Assembly (NCBI GenBank): GCA_963989385.1
Contig: OZ022508.1
Span: 28,356,166-28,420,165 of the forward strand
Source of the DNA: Ctena decussata
Lineage: Eukaryota > Mollusca > Bivalvia > Lucinida > Lucinidae
Direction: 5' to 3'
Length of the DNA stretch: 64,000 nt
In this document: positions 21,079 through 31,909 of the stretch, piece after piece
Layout of the letters: each line of letters opens with the position of its first letter
Position numbering within the stretch: position 1 is the stretch's first letter
Program-made: the position numbers and the translations under genes
Notes under the pieces: generated by a model
Told to the model about the DNA's origin: nothing
The model's input: the letters and a program-made list of their open reading frames with translations, nothing else
Database searches by the model: none

Positions 21079-24000
21079 ATGATACACTTACTAGGTCGAC
21101 ATAAGTTTGCTGTCATGCCAACATATTGTCGTGTGTGTAAATACAATCTCTTTTTGCACTTGCTTATATTTATTGCAATGCATAAACATGTCATACATAC
21201 GTATTCATCACTGACACTGTTGCAAGAAAGTGAGTACTTGGCTCATAAGACAAATATTCCCGGCAAAGTTATAATTCCAGGTAAGCCAGTTAGAGCTAAT
21301 ACAAGGTTTACTATCATAATTCTGATCTGCTTCTCTTGTTTTATATTTGGTACTTGGCTTAACATTATCATGCTTTGTTCCGGTAATGTTCATCCGAACC
21401 CAGGTCCTTTTTCATCCTCTACATCAGACAGTGTCTCAAGCTTATCATCTAATACTTGTATGTCGACATCAATATTCGATTCTATTAGTTTCAGTCATAA
21501 TTTGTCTTTTGTCCACTACAACATCCAAAGCATTTCGTCTAAACTTGAACTTTTGCATGCAGAATTGTTTCATTTTGATATATTAGCTTTCACCGAAACT
21601 TGGCTCAGTCCTTCCATAGACACAGACGATTTAGTGCTTCAGTCATTCAAGAAACCTGAGCGTAAAGATCGAGTTGGCGACAATCATGGTGGTGTCATAT
21701 TATATGTTAAAGAAACCATACTTTACAAGCGTCGTGCTGATTTAGAAATTAGAGGAATTGAAAGCATATGGATTGAGATAATTAATAATCATAAGCGTAT
21801 TCTTTTCGGAATTTTTTATCGACCTCCAAATTCTGACGCAAATTACCTTTCAAATATTGAAGACTCTTTAGCCTTGGCAATTGACACAGATATAGCTGAC
21901 ATTATTGTTACAGGTGACCTTAATTTAAATATACTTAATGCTCGAACTTCGAGGAAAATAGAATCTCTTTGCACTCAATTTTCTCTCTATCAGTCTATCA
22001 ATCAACCAACTCACTTTACCGAGAACTCTTCGTCTTTGATTGACATTCTCCTTGTTAGTAATAAAGATAATCTACTACTTAGTGGTGTCGGTGATCCTTT
22101 TCTCTCTCAAGATATACGATATCATTGTCCCATCTATGGTATTTTCAGATTTTCCAAACCTAAGATCAAATCAATTTTACGACATATATGGTACTATGAC
22201 AGGGGAGATTTTAATTTATTACATGATAAAGCCTCAGTAATTGATTGGCAGTCTTTTCAGGACAATGATATAAATGTCTATGCCAATAATATAAATATTG
22301 CAATTGATTCACTAGCTTCCGAATGCATTCCAAACAGACAAATAAAAATTAAGCCATTAGAGCCTCCTTGGATAACTACTTTTCTTAAAAGACATATACG
22401 TAAACGTAAAAGGGCTTACAGAAAGGCCAAGAAAACTAATAAGGAATCACACTGGAAATATTTCAAGAACTTACGAAATAGGGTTGTTACCATGATTCGC
22501 GAATCAAAAAGAACGTATTATGAAAAAATTGCAGAAAAACTAAAATCAAATACGCTTTCAACCAAAGACTGGTGGTCAACTCTTAAGACATTTATAACTC
22601 CAAATTTGAATTCATCAATTCCGCCACTTGAATACAATAATAACATTTACGCAGACGAAACGGATAAAGCCAATATCTTTAACAAATATTTTCAAAGTCA
22701 AACAATATTAGATGAAACTAATGCTGTCCTTCCAGACTTAATACCTTCCGTTATTAATTCAGAATTAAATACTATTGTTCTTACTCCACTTGAAGTTGAA
22801 TCGGTACTTAAAACCTTAACTGTTGGTAAGGCTTCTGGCCCAAATGGGCTCAATAATCGTGTTCTTAAAGAACTCTCATCGGAACTCTCCATCCCTTTCT
22901 GTTCTCTCTTTAATCAATCAATACGAACAGCTAACTTACCAGTCTTCTATAAAGAAGCCAATGTATGTCCAATCCCAAAGAAAGGAGACGCGTCTGTTGT
23001 CTCCAATTACAGACCCATATCCTTGCTAAATGCTGAGGTCAAAGTTTTTGAGAGGCTTATATTCAAATATCTATACAATCATCTTTGTGATAATAATTTA
23101 CTATCTTCTTTTCAGTCTGGTTTTATTCCGGGCGATTCAACCGTAAATCAGTTAACATTTCTTTACAATACCTTCTGCCAAGCTCTTGATTCCGGCAAAG
23201 AGGTCAGGGCTGTCTTCTGTGACATCAGCAAAGCATTTGATCGTGTGTGGCACGCTGGTCTCCTGCACAAACTCAAAGCAGCTGGTGTCACAGGGGAAAT
23301 TCTTGACTGGTTTAAAAACTATCTTTCTGATAGAAAACAACGCGTTGTCCTCCCTGGTGCTGTGTCTGACTGGACCTTTATTAGAGCTGGTGTTCCTCAA
23401 GGATCTATACTAGGACCTTTGCTCTTCCTTTTATATATCAATGATATTGTAATTGATATTGGTTCTAGTGTTCGACTGTTTGCGGACGATACAAGTCTCT
23501 TCATAGTTGTTGATGACCCGATAACAGCAGCGGGCTGCTTAAATATGGATCTCGATAAAATTTCAAGATGGGCTGCAACTTGGTTGGTCTCATTCAATCC
23601 TTCTAAAACTGAATCACTTCTTGTCTCCCGTAAATTAATTAAACCTCATCATCCCACATTATATATGCGAAATCATCCAATTTCAGAAGTCACCTGTCAT
23701 AAACATCTTGGCATATATCTTTCGAATGATTGTACTTGGCATCAACACATAAATTACATTACAGAAAAGGCTTGGTTTAGGATCAACATAATGCGTAAAT
23801 TGAAATATAAATTAGATAGAAAATCACTGGAAACAATTTATACAGTTTTTATTAGACCGTTACTAGAATATGGTGATGTCATATGGAGTAATTGTGCGGA
23901 ATATGAAAAAAATGAACTAGATAAAATACAAAACGAAGCAGCAAGAATTGCTACGGGAGCAACAAAACTTATTTCAATAAATGCTTTATATAACGAAGTG

Positions 24001-24630
24001 TGTTGGGATCCACTTGAAAAGAGGCGGAAAAATCATAGACTTATCTTATTTTATAAAATGATGCATAATCTTACACCCTTATACCTATCCAGCTTAATTC
24101 CTCAATCAGTTAGCAGTCTATCTCGTTACAATTTACGTAATGCTAATGACCTTCAAAGTGTAGATGCTAGAACTCAACTATACTACCAATCATTCTTGCC
24201 GTCAACAACCAGGGACTGGAATAGTTTGTGTATAGAGGCCAAACAATCTGATTCTGTCAATTCCTTTAAACGTTTCCTCAGTAAAGATAGAACATCAGTA
24301 CCTTATCACTTTTATATTGGTAGCAGACGGTCACAGATTCTCCATACTCGATTACGAACGAACTGTAGTTCATTGAATCTCGACCTTTTTCTAAAGAATA
24401 TTTCAGAATCGCCTTTGTGTCGCTGTGGCAGTATTGAAAATGCACAACACTTCTTTTTTCATTGCAGATACTATGAGGTACAACGCACAGAGCTAATAAA
24501 CGCAGTTTCTCTATACTTGAATCCTTCTCTCAATCTACTATTGTACGGTGACTTATCCTTATCCCATGAAATAAATAAGATAATATTTGAAAATGTGCAC
24601 AAATATATTATAAACACACATCGTTTCTGA
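21079..24630 (+). CDS. LINE ORF2-type polyprotein: AP endonuclease + reverse transcriptase, with 2A-like motif
   Basis: An uninterrupted 1183-residue frame encodes the nick-and-copy enzyme of a CR1/jockey-like non-LTR retrotransposon. A hydrophobic segment at 77-100 leads into GNVHPNPGP (102-110), a 2A-like stop-carry-on motif in which the usual D and E are N and H. The endonuclease domain (~143-355) shows N148, E173 (TETW), GDLNLN with D280 and N282, and H349; the SDH aspartate position is Y348. The reverse transcriptase (~560-830) shows D715 (CDISKAFD), GVPQGS (771-776) and FADD (801-804), all catalytic residues intact. The C-terminus has a CxC..H..C motif (C1114, C1116, H1124, C1129), as in many CR1/L2-like elements. 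The start at 21079 is the first Met after a stop at 21004-21006. No frameshift or internal stop is present, so this copy could be active or recently inserted. It acts in cis on its own RNA and may also mobilise SINEs. Confidence 0.95.
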   Translation: MIHLLGRHKFAVMPTYCRVCKYNLFLHLLIFIAMHKHVIHTYSSLTLLQESEYLAHKTNIPGKVIIPGKPVRANTRFTIIILICFSCFIFGTWLNIIMLCSGNVHPNPGPFSSSTSDSVSSLSSNTCMSTSIFDSISFSHNLSFVHYNIQSISSKLELLHAELFHFDILAFTETWLSPSIDTDDLVLQSFKKPERKDRVGDNHGGVILYVKETILYKRRADLEIRGIESIWIEIINNHKRILFGIFYRPPNSDANYLSNIEDSLALAIDTDIADIIVTGDLNLNILNARTSRKIESLCTQFSLYQSINQPTHFTENSSSLIDILLVSNKDNLLLSGVGDPFLSQDIRYHCPIYGIFRFSKPKIKSILRHIWYYDRGDFNLLHDKASVIDWQSFQDNDINVYANNINIAIDSLASECIPNRQIKIKPLEPPWITTFLKRHIRKRKRAYRKAKKTNKESHWKYFKNLRNRVVTMIRESKRTYYEKIAEKLKSNTLSTKDWWSTLKTFITPNLNSSIPPLEYNNNIYADETDKANIFNKYFQSQTILDETNAVLPDLIPSVINSELNTIVLTPLEVESVLKTLTVGKASGPNGLNNRVLKELSSELSIPFCSLFNQSIRTANLPVFYKEANVCPIPKKGDASVVSNYRPISLLNAEVKVFERLIFKYLYNHLCDNNLLSSFQSGFIPGDSTVNQLTFLYNTFCQALDSGKEVRAVFCDISKAFDRVWHAGLLHKLKAAGVTGEILDWFKNYLSDRKQRVVLPGAVSDWTFIRAGVPQGSILGPLLFLLYINDIVIDIGSSVRLFADDTSLFIVVDDPITAAGCLNMDLDKISRWAATWLVSFNPSKTESLLVSRKLIKPHHPTLYMRNHPISEVTCHKHLGIYLSNDCTWHQHINYITEKAWFRINIMRKLKYKLDRKSLETIYTVFIRPLLEYGDVIWSNCAEYEKNELDKIQNEAARIATGATKLISINALYNEVCWDPLEKRRKNHRLILFYKMMHNLTPLYLSSLIPQSVSSLSRYNLRNANDLQSVDARTQLYYQSFLPSTTRDWNSLCIEAKQSDSVNSFKRFLSKDRTSVPYHFYIGSRRSQILHTRLRTNCSSLNLDLFLKNISESPLCRCGSIENAQHFFFHCRYYEVQRTELINAVSLYLNPSLNLLLYGDLSLSHEINKIIFENVHKYIINTHRF
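21382..21408 (+). other. 2A-like translational recoding motif
   Basis: Encodes GNVHPNPGP. In 2A peptides the ribosome skips the bond between the last Gly and Pro (here residues 109 and 110). The core NPGP is exact, but the two acidic positions of DxExNPGP are replaced, which may weaken activity. The hydrophobic stretch just upstream could serve as a signal sequence. 2A-like motifs are known in some APE-type non-LTR elements. Confidence 0.7.
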
Positions 24631-25250
24631 TTAATGATATTTTTGGAGTCTTAACACACGCGACTAATCTACACAGTTATTTATCAACATCTGAGTGCCC
24701 CAGATTGCTGCGCCCCCATCCATCTTTCTTTCTTTTTATCACCTAAAACTGAAGTGTTCATTTTTGTTCTTTTTTTCCTGTCTCTTTTTATGTGTGTTTT
24801 GCGATTTTGTTTATCTACATTTTTTTGTTCTTTTCTTTCTCATGTAGTATCTAACTGCTGTCGTTGTAGTGGTGTTTTGGTGTGTCAATGTTCGAGATGT
24901 TCGTAAGTGACCGTGTTTGATAATGTGTTATACAGATTAATAATTCTCGGACCTTTATTCACCAGGAACATGATTACAATCATAGTAGTTTAAGTTTCAT
25001 AATTGCCCTTTTTCTGTGTCAGTGTATCCTTATGATACGAATTGCTTGTGTTTAAACAATTACAATATTTTGATGTCTTATTGAATACTATTTATTCCGC
25101 CTATAGTATACAATTTATAGCTGTTAAGGAGAAGAGCTCTATAAGCTATTAGCTTTCGTTCTAATCCCTTTCATTCTGTTTAGTTATGTTGTCTATATGT
25201 TGTAATGTGAAATTATTGATGAAATAAAATATGTTTAAACCAAAACCAAA
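24631..25250 (+). mobile_element. LINE 3' untranslated region and tail
   Basis: Non-coding and AT-rich after the ORF stop. It ends gatgaaataaaatatgttt then aaaccaaaaccaaacaa, a short A/C-rich tail including an AATAAA. A simple-sequence tail rather than long poly(A) is usual for CR1-like elements. The exact junction and target duplication were not resolved. Confidence 0.6.
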
Positions 25251-27085
25251 CAATTACCGAATTTAAAACTGTTAATGTCTGCTTCAAATTTATCCTGGTC
25301 ATCTGAAAGGTTGCCCATTCACTGGAACAGTTTCAAAATATATTAGGAGTTCGGTAAAATTGCAAGTCATCTATCCATCCATATATAAACAAAAAATCTG
25401 TCAAGAATCGCACTTTTCCGCGCAGCTTGTCGAAATAGAAACCAACGTGATCCACTACCCTGCGCCACAAGTCCTTAAAATATGTTAAACATTAAGAAAA
25501 TGTTTAATGTCACGTGCTATGCTGAGCTTCCTGGGGAACATCGCTATGAGAACAGAAACAACAACTACAACTAATTTTGAAAGACAAGGCGCAACAGAGT
25601 CGGACCCCATTTAGTGCCTGTTATGGGTTCGTTCCCCGAAGCCACGTCGGAAACTTGGTTATGAAGTAATTGAGGCGAACACACCACCACATTTAGGTAT
25701 TATTTTATAACGTAATAATGTGATGTTTGCTTGCCTTCCGATTTGTTTACAAAATTTCATTACAATTTTGGAAAATATCATCATCTTAATGTAACTTTCG
25801 GTTCCACAAAAATATTAATGGTTTAATTTTTATACACCCTTAAATAATTAAAATCTTGCCTTTAAAATGTATAACTGGTGCTACGGATTATGTTTAGATC
25901 ATGAGCAAACTAGCTATTAGTATTGCTGTTTGTTTCCATTAAAAAATCGACACCTTGTGCACTTAATTCCTAAATACTAAAAAACAAAATCATTGTGCTT
26001 AAATCTGCGTTTCAAACTCAGTTTTGTTTAAATTTTATAAAAAACAATTCTTCTTCACCATGAAATGATAAAAAATAATAAATACAATGCATTTTGTACA
26101 CTTCTTTTCGCGGGCCAAAAACTGGTAGGTATGAGACCCAATCACAATGGTTCTCGAGGTCTTTCATTTGCTTTATATACCAGCAACAACAAACGTAAAC
26201 AAATTTATAAGCTTTCATGCAGGCTTATTTGGCACAAAGTACATCTATAAATGCAACTTTAAATGCAGGTAGTGTCATTACAACGGGTTTGGATACTTAA
26301 TTGCAGTTCTTGTGGAATCTGAATCTCTCAGCGTCTTAACGTCAGTACTGTCAAAAGCATCGGCAAGTTACACTGTTGAAGGTTCGGCTTTCATATTCTC
26401 CTTTTCTCTTTTATCATTCTTTCTTAAAATAATATTTTTTGTATTTGTTTTAAATTATGGTTTTTCTTTCTTTTTTATCCTTTCATTCAATTCAAATCAT
26501 AAAACCATATACACTAATTAATCTTATTTATGTAAAACATAAAAAAATATATATTACTATATCGATCATAATTGGATACCGTCTATTAAATGTATGTTAT
26601 TCAGTGAATGAAATGACATTGATAAGTCACTTATCTGCTGAAACTCTTCTCTTATACTTATGTTTCTTTTGTGTATTTATAAAAATATGTATATATCATA
26701 CGAAAATACCGCTTACGCCATTGATAGAATTATAAAATCATAGCAATTAACGTCATCATTTATTTCACATCCTCTCATTTTCTGAATAATTAATATATTA
26801 TAATGTAACTTACCAATTACTCCTTGAAAATCAAGCGACTGAAGAAATCCGCCTTCACTTTGCTGTTTATCGATAATAATCGCTTCACGTAACACTTTTA
26901 TGCTAGCATTCCACAAAAGTGTACATATTGTAAACCCAGATTAGACGCCACAGCACCATCTGATCAGAGTCAGCACTGTGCCACTAGACAGGACCAGTAT
27001 TTTGCGCATTGGATATAGTCAGATCTGAGACAAATAGTTTAGACACCCCTTAAATGTGCACTGCCAAAACTTTCGTCGAACTCAA
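25251..27085. other. Mostly unassigned AT-rich sequence
   Basis: A fragment, aattgcaagtcatctatccatcc, near 25355-25380 matches the tail of the (ATCC)n SINEs. About 26940-27040 carries a tctgatcagagtcagcactg block like other MITE cores. No gene was recognised. Confidence 0.45.
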
Positions 27086-27099
27086 TTTCGCACTTGCCG

Positions 27100-27172
27100 G
27101 GCCGCGTAGCGCAATCGGTAGGGCACCTGACTCATAAGTCAAGGGTCCTGGGTTCGAAACCCGGTCTGGCCA
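27100..27172 (+). tRNA. tRNA-like SINE head (CAT anticodon region), not a functional tRNA
   Basis: Seventy-three bases with a good T-arm (ctggg/cccgg) and partial acceptor pairing (ggcc/ggcc, with a C:C mismatch). An extra G enlarges the anticodon-loop side around ctcataa, and the D-stem has a G:G mismatch. It resembles tRNA-Met or another CAT-anticodon tRNA. The SINE body, tail and target duplication show it is a retroposed head rather than a gene. Confidence 0.75.
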
Positions 27173-27368
27173 CATACTTTCGTTTCTCCTTCCGCTGACT
27201 CAAGAAGGGCAGTTGTCAGTTACTGGCGAAAGTATGTGCACTTAGTACTGGTTAACCGCTTAGGAGGTCTAAGCCTGCCCAGCAATAGTGTGGTTAGGTT
27301 AACTGACCGTCCCGACATGACCTTAGCTGTTTACCGTGGACGTTAAGCATCAAATCAATCAATCAATC
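27100..27368 (+). mobile_element. Near-complete tRNA-derived SINE with target-site duplication
   Basis: A tRNA-like head is followed by a ~170-bp body (ccgctgactcaagaagggca, ccgcttaggaggtctaagcc, gtggacgttaagcatcaaat) and an (ATCA)n tail. The target duplicate tttcgcacttgccg (27086-27099) recurs as tttcgcactttgccg (27371-27385) with one extra T. Internal A-box-like tagcgcaatcgg and B-box ggttcgaaacc should direct Pol III transcription. The body also occurs, truncated, at 10621-10804 on the other strand. The (ATCA)n-tailed RNA would be copied by LINE machinery; which LINE is unknown. Confidence 0.92.
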
Positions 27369-27385
27369 AATTTCGCACTTTGCCG

Positions 27386-28057
27386 TTCAGAATAATCAGA
27401 AGCTACTAAAGTATGAAATATTGTCATTTTCTTGAACAATTGATACGTAAATGGCAAGTTGGCGATATTACTCTTCCGTATCAAATAATTATAAGTTAGA
27501 CCAAAATCTGTCATTAGGCTCAAGAGGTATTTCACATGCAAAGTCCTTCTGTGACAGAGAAAATGTGATGAAGGTCAACAGCTCTAAACACCTCTAAAGA
27601 ATTGTCCCAATAATATATCCATGCAAGTTTAGTGGAAATCAGCCACTGGTTCAGATCAGAGATGGACTGTAATGCTAGGATCCACATAAAGTATGGGCAT
27701 AAAGTCATTTTTGTGAAGAACATTCTACTATTGTAATAAACTATTTAATAGTTTTCACAGGAGACATATGATCAAAGCATTTTTTTTGTTTCCTTTTGTT
27801 TTAGTTTTAATTCTTGATTACCCTAGCATACGTCAAGAATTAATCCCTTGTACCAGTCATGTTATCAGATTTATGAAATATTTTTATTGAAGAGTAGCTG
27901 GAGCAATGAAATATCAACATTTTCTTTGAAGCATTATTTACGTCATTGGAAGCCGTTCAGATTGTTATGGATCCTGTTATTGAAAGAAAAAGGCGTGGGG
28001 TGTCAGTGGCTGTAGGTCACATCACATCTATCATTTATTATCCATAAGTTGGAACTC
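27386..28057. other. No feature recognised
   Basis: AT-rich. Short minus-strand frames have no domain signature. Confidence 0.4.
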
Positions 28058-28295
28058 TTTTAGCCCTTAAGCGCCAAGCAAAGAAAAACAAAAAAATCAG
28101 AAAAAAGAAAGAAAATACAAACAACAAAGATCCAGATAGGGCGATTCATAATGAGAAGCCTCATTCGGATCTACACTGTTTGCCTTGTATTCTGTGAACT
28201 CTCAGAATGATACAGCTCAGACGAACTATATAAATATATATATTAAATTTTGCAGGTCAGTTTTGTCATCTGCTTTTTTATGCTTTAGGGGTTAA
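28058..28295. mobile_element. Possible MITE related to the 13569 element
   Basis: The left end, agcccttaagcgccaagc, and the right end, ctttaggggttaaacgc, are imperfect inverted repeats similar to the tttaacccattaatgcctag TIR. A-rich interior. Weak support. Confidence 0.35.
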
Positions 28296-28587
28296 ACGCA
28301 AAATAAAGGAAGAACTTTACTATCGCTTCGAGGAAGGAAGATGACGTGTTGTACTAGTCACGAAGAGATGCGTTCCTTGGATTTACTAGACAAAGAGGAA
28401 TAAGCACCTTATGTTTTTCTAAGATCACCTGTCATACCCTAGTGAAATAATCGCCATCTTTGAATGAATATTACAGGCTTTATATGGCGAAAAGCGTGGA
28501 TACAACTATTGTACAAATGTTCATTTACATGTATATAGTTTTCCGGATATAAAAGTTAGTGCATAATTGTTTCATTACATGTAAATA

Positions 28588-28802
28588 GGGGAGAGTCGAG
28601 TAACTTCGGACAGGCGGGTAAATTCGGACATACAATTGCAAACAGTGAAAATCCAGATGAGACGGCTCATAATGAGCCGTGTTATCAGGATTATCACTGT
28701 TTGGCCGGGTAATTTTTGTTTTAGTTCCAAACAACTGACATATAAAGGAAACAATGTCAGTGTCCGAATTTACCCGCTGTCCGAAGTTACCCGACTCTAC
28801 CC
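28588..28802. mobile_element. TA-flanked MITE with ~40-bp TIRs
   Basis: gggagagtcgagtaacttcg pairs with the complement of the right end, cgaagttacccgactctacc, and homology continues through gcgggtaaattcggaca. TA borders both ends (28586-28587 and 28803-28804). An inner hairpin, gacggctcataatgagccgt, lies in the centre. The TA duplication suggests Tc1/mariner-type mobilisation. A relic copy lies at 62220-62397. Confidence 0.82.
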
Positions 28803-28988
28803 TAGAACACAACTACTTCACTATCAAAACGAAGGGGACTCTGATGAGAAACATATTCGACTTGCTTTCACCTTTATTAGATTCCAAGTGTTTTTGTAAG
28901 ACAGCATGTATTGCATAGTTGATCAAAGCATCGTAAGATTTACGAAGATGTGTAAAATCTTCTAGTAAACATAAAATCAAATGTGCTA

Positions 28989-29040
28989 TTTTTTTTTTTT
29001 TTTTTTTTTTTTTTTGGGGGGGGGGGGGGGCGGGGGGGGG
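28989..29040. repeat. T27-G15-C-G9 homopolymer block
   Basis: Twenty-seven T are followed directly by fifteen G, one C and nine G. On the minus strand it reads C-rich then poly(A). It lies ~40 bp before family T2. Confidence 0.97.
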
Positions 29041-29076
29041 TTCTAAGGAAAAACTAGACAATCACTAAAGGTGATG

Positions 29077-30937
29077 AATGCCCCCGCCATATGCCTCACT
29101 AGAAGAGTAATGTGTTAAAACATATTTGTGTGAAGTGACATTAAAATATGTCAATAAATAAAGGTGCTAGAGGGATGACTGAGTTTTTCTTAAAAATAGC
29201 AACTGTGACCTTGACCTTGGAACTACAACCCTGAAAGGTTAACTTGTCCAAGATATTGTCATACTTAATATATGTGTGAAGTTCTATCAAAATCAGTTAA
29301 TAAATAAAGGTGCTAGAACCATGACAAAGATTTACATATACCTAGAATAGCATCTGTGACCTTGACCTTGGACCTACAATGATGAAACGTAAATTTGTCC
29401 CAGATATTGTCAAGCTAAATATTTGTGTCAAGTTATGCCAAAATCATTCCAGAGGGATGACAGCATATTTTCTAAAATAGCAAATGTGACCTTGACCTTT
29501 ACCCTGAAATTCTGGATCACGAACTTGTCCAAGATATTGTCACACTAAACATTTGAGTGAAGTTACATCAAAATTGTCAATGAATAGAGGAGTAGAGGAA
29601 TGATAAAGTTTTTTTTTTTTAAAAATAGCAACTGTGACCTTGACCTTGGACCTGCGGTGCTGAAACAGTAATTTATTCAAAATATTGTTATACTTAACAT
29701 TTATGTGAAGTTACATCAAAATCGATATATAAATGAAAGCGCTGGAGCAATGCCCTAGTTTTTCTAAAAATAGCAACTGTGACCTTGACCTTCATCCTAC
29801 AAACCTGAAACGCAAAGTTGTTCTAGGTACTGTCATACCCAATAAAGCTGTGATGTAATACCAAAAAAATCTGTTAATAAATGAGGCCGCTAGAGCGACG
29901 ATAAAAGGTGAGATTGTATTTAAGCTATGGAAATATGGTCAAAATATGTATGTTATTCAAGGGGACATAATTCTGCAATAAAGACCTGACTGAAAGTTCT
30001 GTTTCCTTTATGCACATGTTCAATGCATGTCTGAACTGTGTTGCAAGTTTCAAATCCCAACATCAAATACTATTGGTGGAGTTGCAGAGACAAGAACAGT
30101 ACTACAAAGTGTGAAATATGGTCAAAATATGCATGTCATTCAAGGGGATGTAATTCTGCCATAATGACCTGGATCAAAGTTTTGTTTCCTTTATGCACAT
30201 GTTCAATGCATGTCTGAACTGTGTTACAAGTTTCAAATCCCTACATCAAATATAATTGGAGGAGTTGCAGAGACAAGAACAGTACTACAAATGTGAAATA
30301 TGGTCAAAATATTTATGTTATTCAAGGGGACATAATTCTGCAATAAAGACCTAAATCAAAGTTCTGTTTCCTTTATGCACATGTTCAATGCATGTCTGAA
30401 CTGTTTTACAAGTTTCAACTCCCTACATTAAATACTGTAGGAGGAGTTGCGGAGACAAGAACAGTACTCAAATGTGAAATATGGTTATAATATGTATATT
30501 ATTCAAGGGGACATAATTCTGCAACCAAGACCTTAATCAAAGTTATGTTTCCTTTATGCACATGTTCAATGCATGTATGAACTGTGTTGCAAGTTTCAAC
30601 TCCCTATATCAAATACTGTAGGAGGAGTTGCGGAGACAAGAACAGTACTCAGATGTAAAATATGGTCAAAATATGTTTATTATTCAAGGGGACATAATTC
30701 TGCAATAAAGATCTTAATCAAAGTTATGTTTCCTTTATGCACATGTTCAAAGCATGTCTGAACTGTGTTGCAAGTTTCAACTCCCTGCATCCAATACTGT
30801 AGGAGGAGTTGCGGAGACAAGAACAGTACTACAAAGTGTGACGGACGGACGTATGCACGGACGTACGTACGTACGTATGCACGGACGGACAAGGGCAAAA
30901 CTATATGCCCCTCCCCACTTCGTGGCGGGGGCATAAA
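29077..30937. mobile_element. Tandem-array element, family T2
   Basis: The inverted ends are atgcccccgcca (29078-29089) and tggcgggggcat (30923-30934), the latter part of a terminal hairpin, gcccctccccacttcgtggc. The first array (~29190-29900) has about five ~140-bp units built on tgtgaccttgaccttggac. The second (~29930-30840) has five units of 181-183 bp anchored on ttcaaggggacataattctg at 29956, 30139, 30321, 30502 and 30683. A (GACG)/(GTAC)-rich stretch at ~30840-30890 precedes the end hairpin. The architecture parallels family T1, with unrelated unit sequence apart from the TGACCTTGACC motif. Non-coding. Confidence 0.83.
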
Positions 30938-31909
30938 AATGTGAAAAGGTCTTCACATTTTATTTTACAAAAAGACTGTTTTGCGTATATTCCGCTTAAA
31001 AATGAAACATCTCGTGTTAGCTTTGAAGAACTAAGCCCCCGTTTTCAGTTTGATTGTAAAGACTACTGACAAGAAGAATGGAAGTGAAGAAAACGTATGG
31101 ATAATAAGCGCCGTGACACACGAGTGTTCGTTCCTGGTCAAAATGCACAGTAAACTTGTCGCATTTCTTGGTGCTAACAAACTGCTAATGGTTAGAAAAT
31201 ATAATCGTGCAAGGTAATCCTCACCTATAAGCTGGAATGTCACGTTGTGCGCTAACATTCAACACCGTTGTCATACTTCGTAACTGACGTTCAAAGTAAT
31301 GCGTTAATGGAGTATAAAGGAAAACTAGTAATTACTTTACCCTTGCTTTGTCAAAATGGGTTAATGAGAATTAGGTGTTTTAAAATTCTAACTAAAATGA
31401 CTTTGTCCACCAAACAGAGCTAAATAGCCACGCCGCCAGAAAATGTGCCTTATAGTTATAAAGCTTTGATGATATCCATATCTGCAAAACTGAATTTTTG
31501 TCAGTGATATTTTTTTCTCATATATTTAACGTGCATGAGTACATATTTGTGTTTTTACTATCAATATACGGCTTAATTTAATTCATCTATTTACCGGTAT
31601 TTATTTTATGCACCTCTCCAATATTAAAGGCAAATGCAACACACTATCAACCTTTTTTGAAAGTCAAGTGAAGTCGTTTTCCCTTATTGTTCTCAAACCT
31701 TCAGAAGTAACGTCAAACAACACGCCTGAAGACGTGCTTTCAGCTTAGCTTATGATTGTAAATGCTATAGGGAATCTTGACTTACATGTAATTGCAAATA
31801 TAACTGCAACTTTGAGATGCTTTTATGAGGCACAGTTGATAACAAATAGAACGACTGCTCGCACGTATTTCGCTACAAAGATGTATAAGCGCCTTGTGGT
31901 TGTGATAAC
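30938..31909. other. No feature recognised
   Basis: AT-rich unique-looking sequence with no domain-bearing frame or repeat edge. Confidence 0.4.

Noticed and set aside
20768..21082. LINE ORF1 upstream of the polyprotein
   Set aside because: The 104-residue frame is hydrophobic with no zinc knuckle, RRM or esterase-like motif. It is more likely 5' untranslated or flanking sequence.
27100..27172. A functional tRNA gene
   Set aside because: The T-arm and B-box are good, but the anticodon arm carries an extra base, the acceptor and D stems have mismatches, and a SINE body, tail and target duplication surround it.
30680..30936. Frames rich in YVRAYVRT and similar repeats
   Set aside because: They are translations of the GTAC/GACG simple-sequence tract at the end of family T2.
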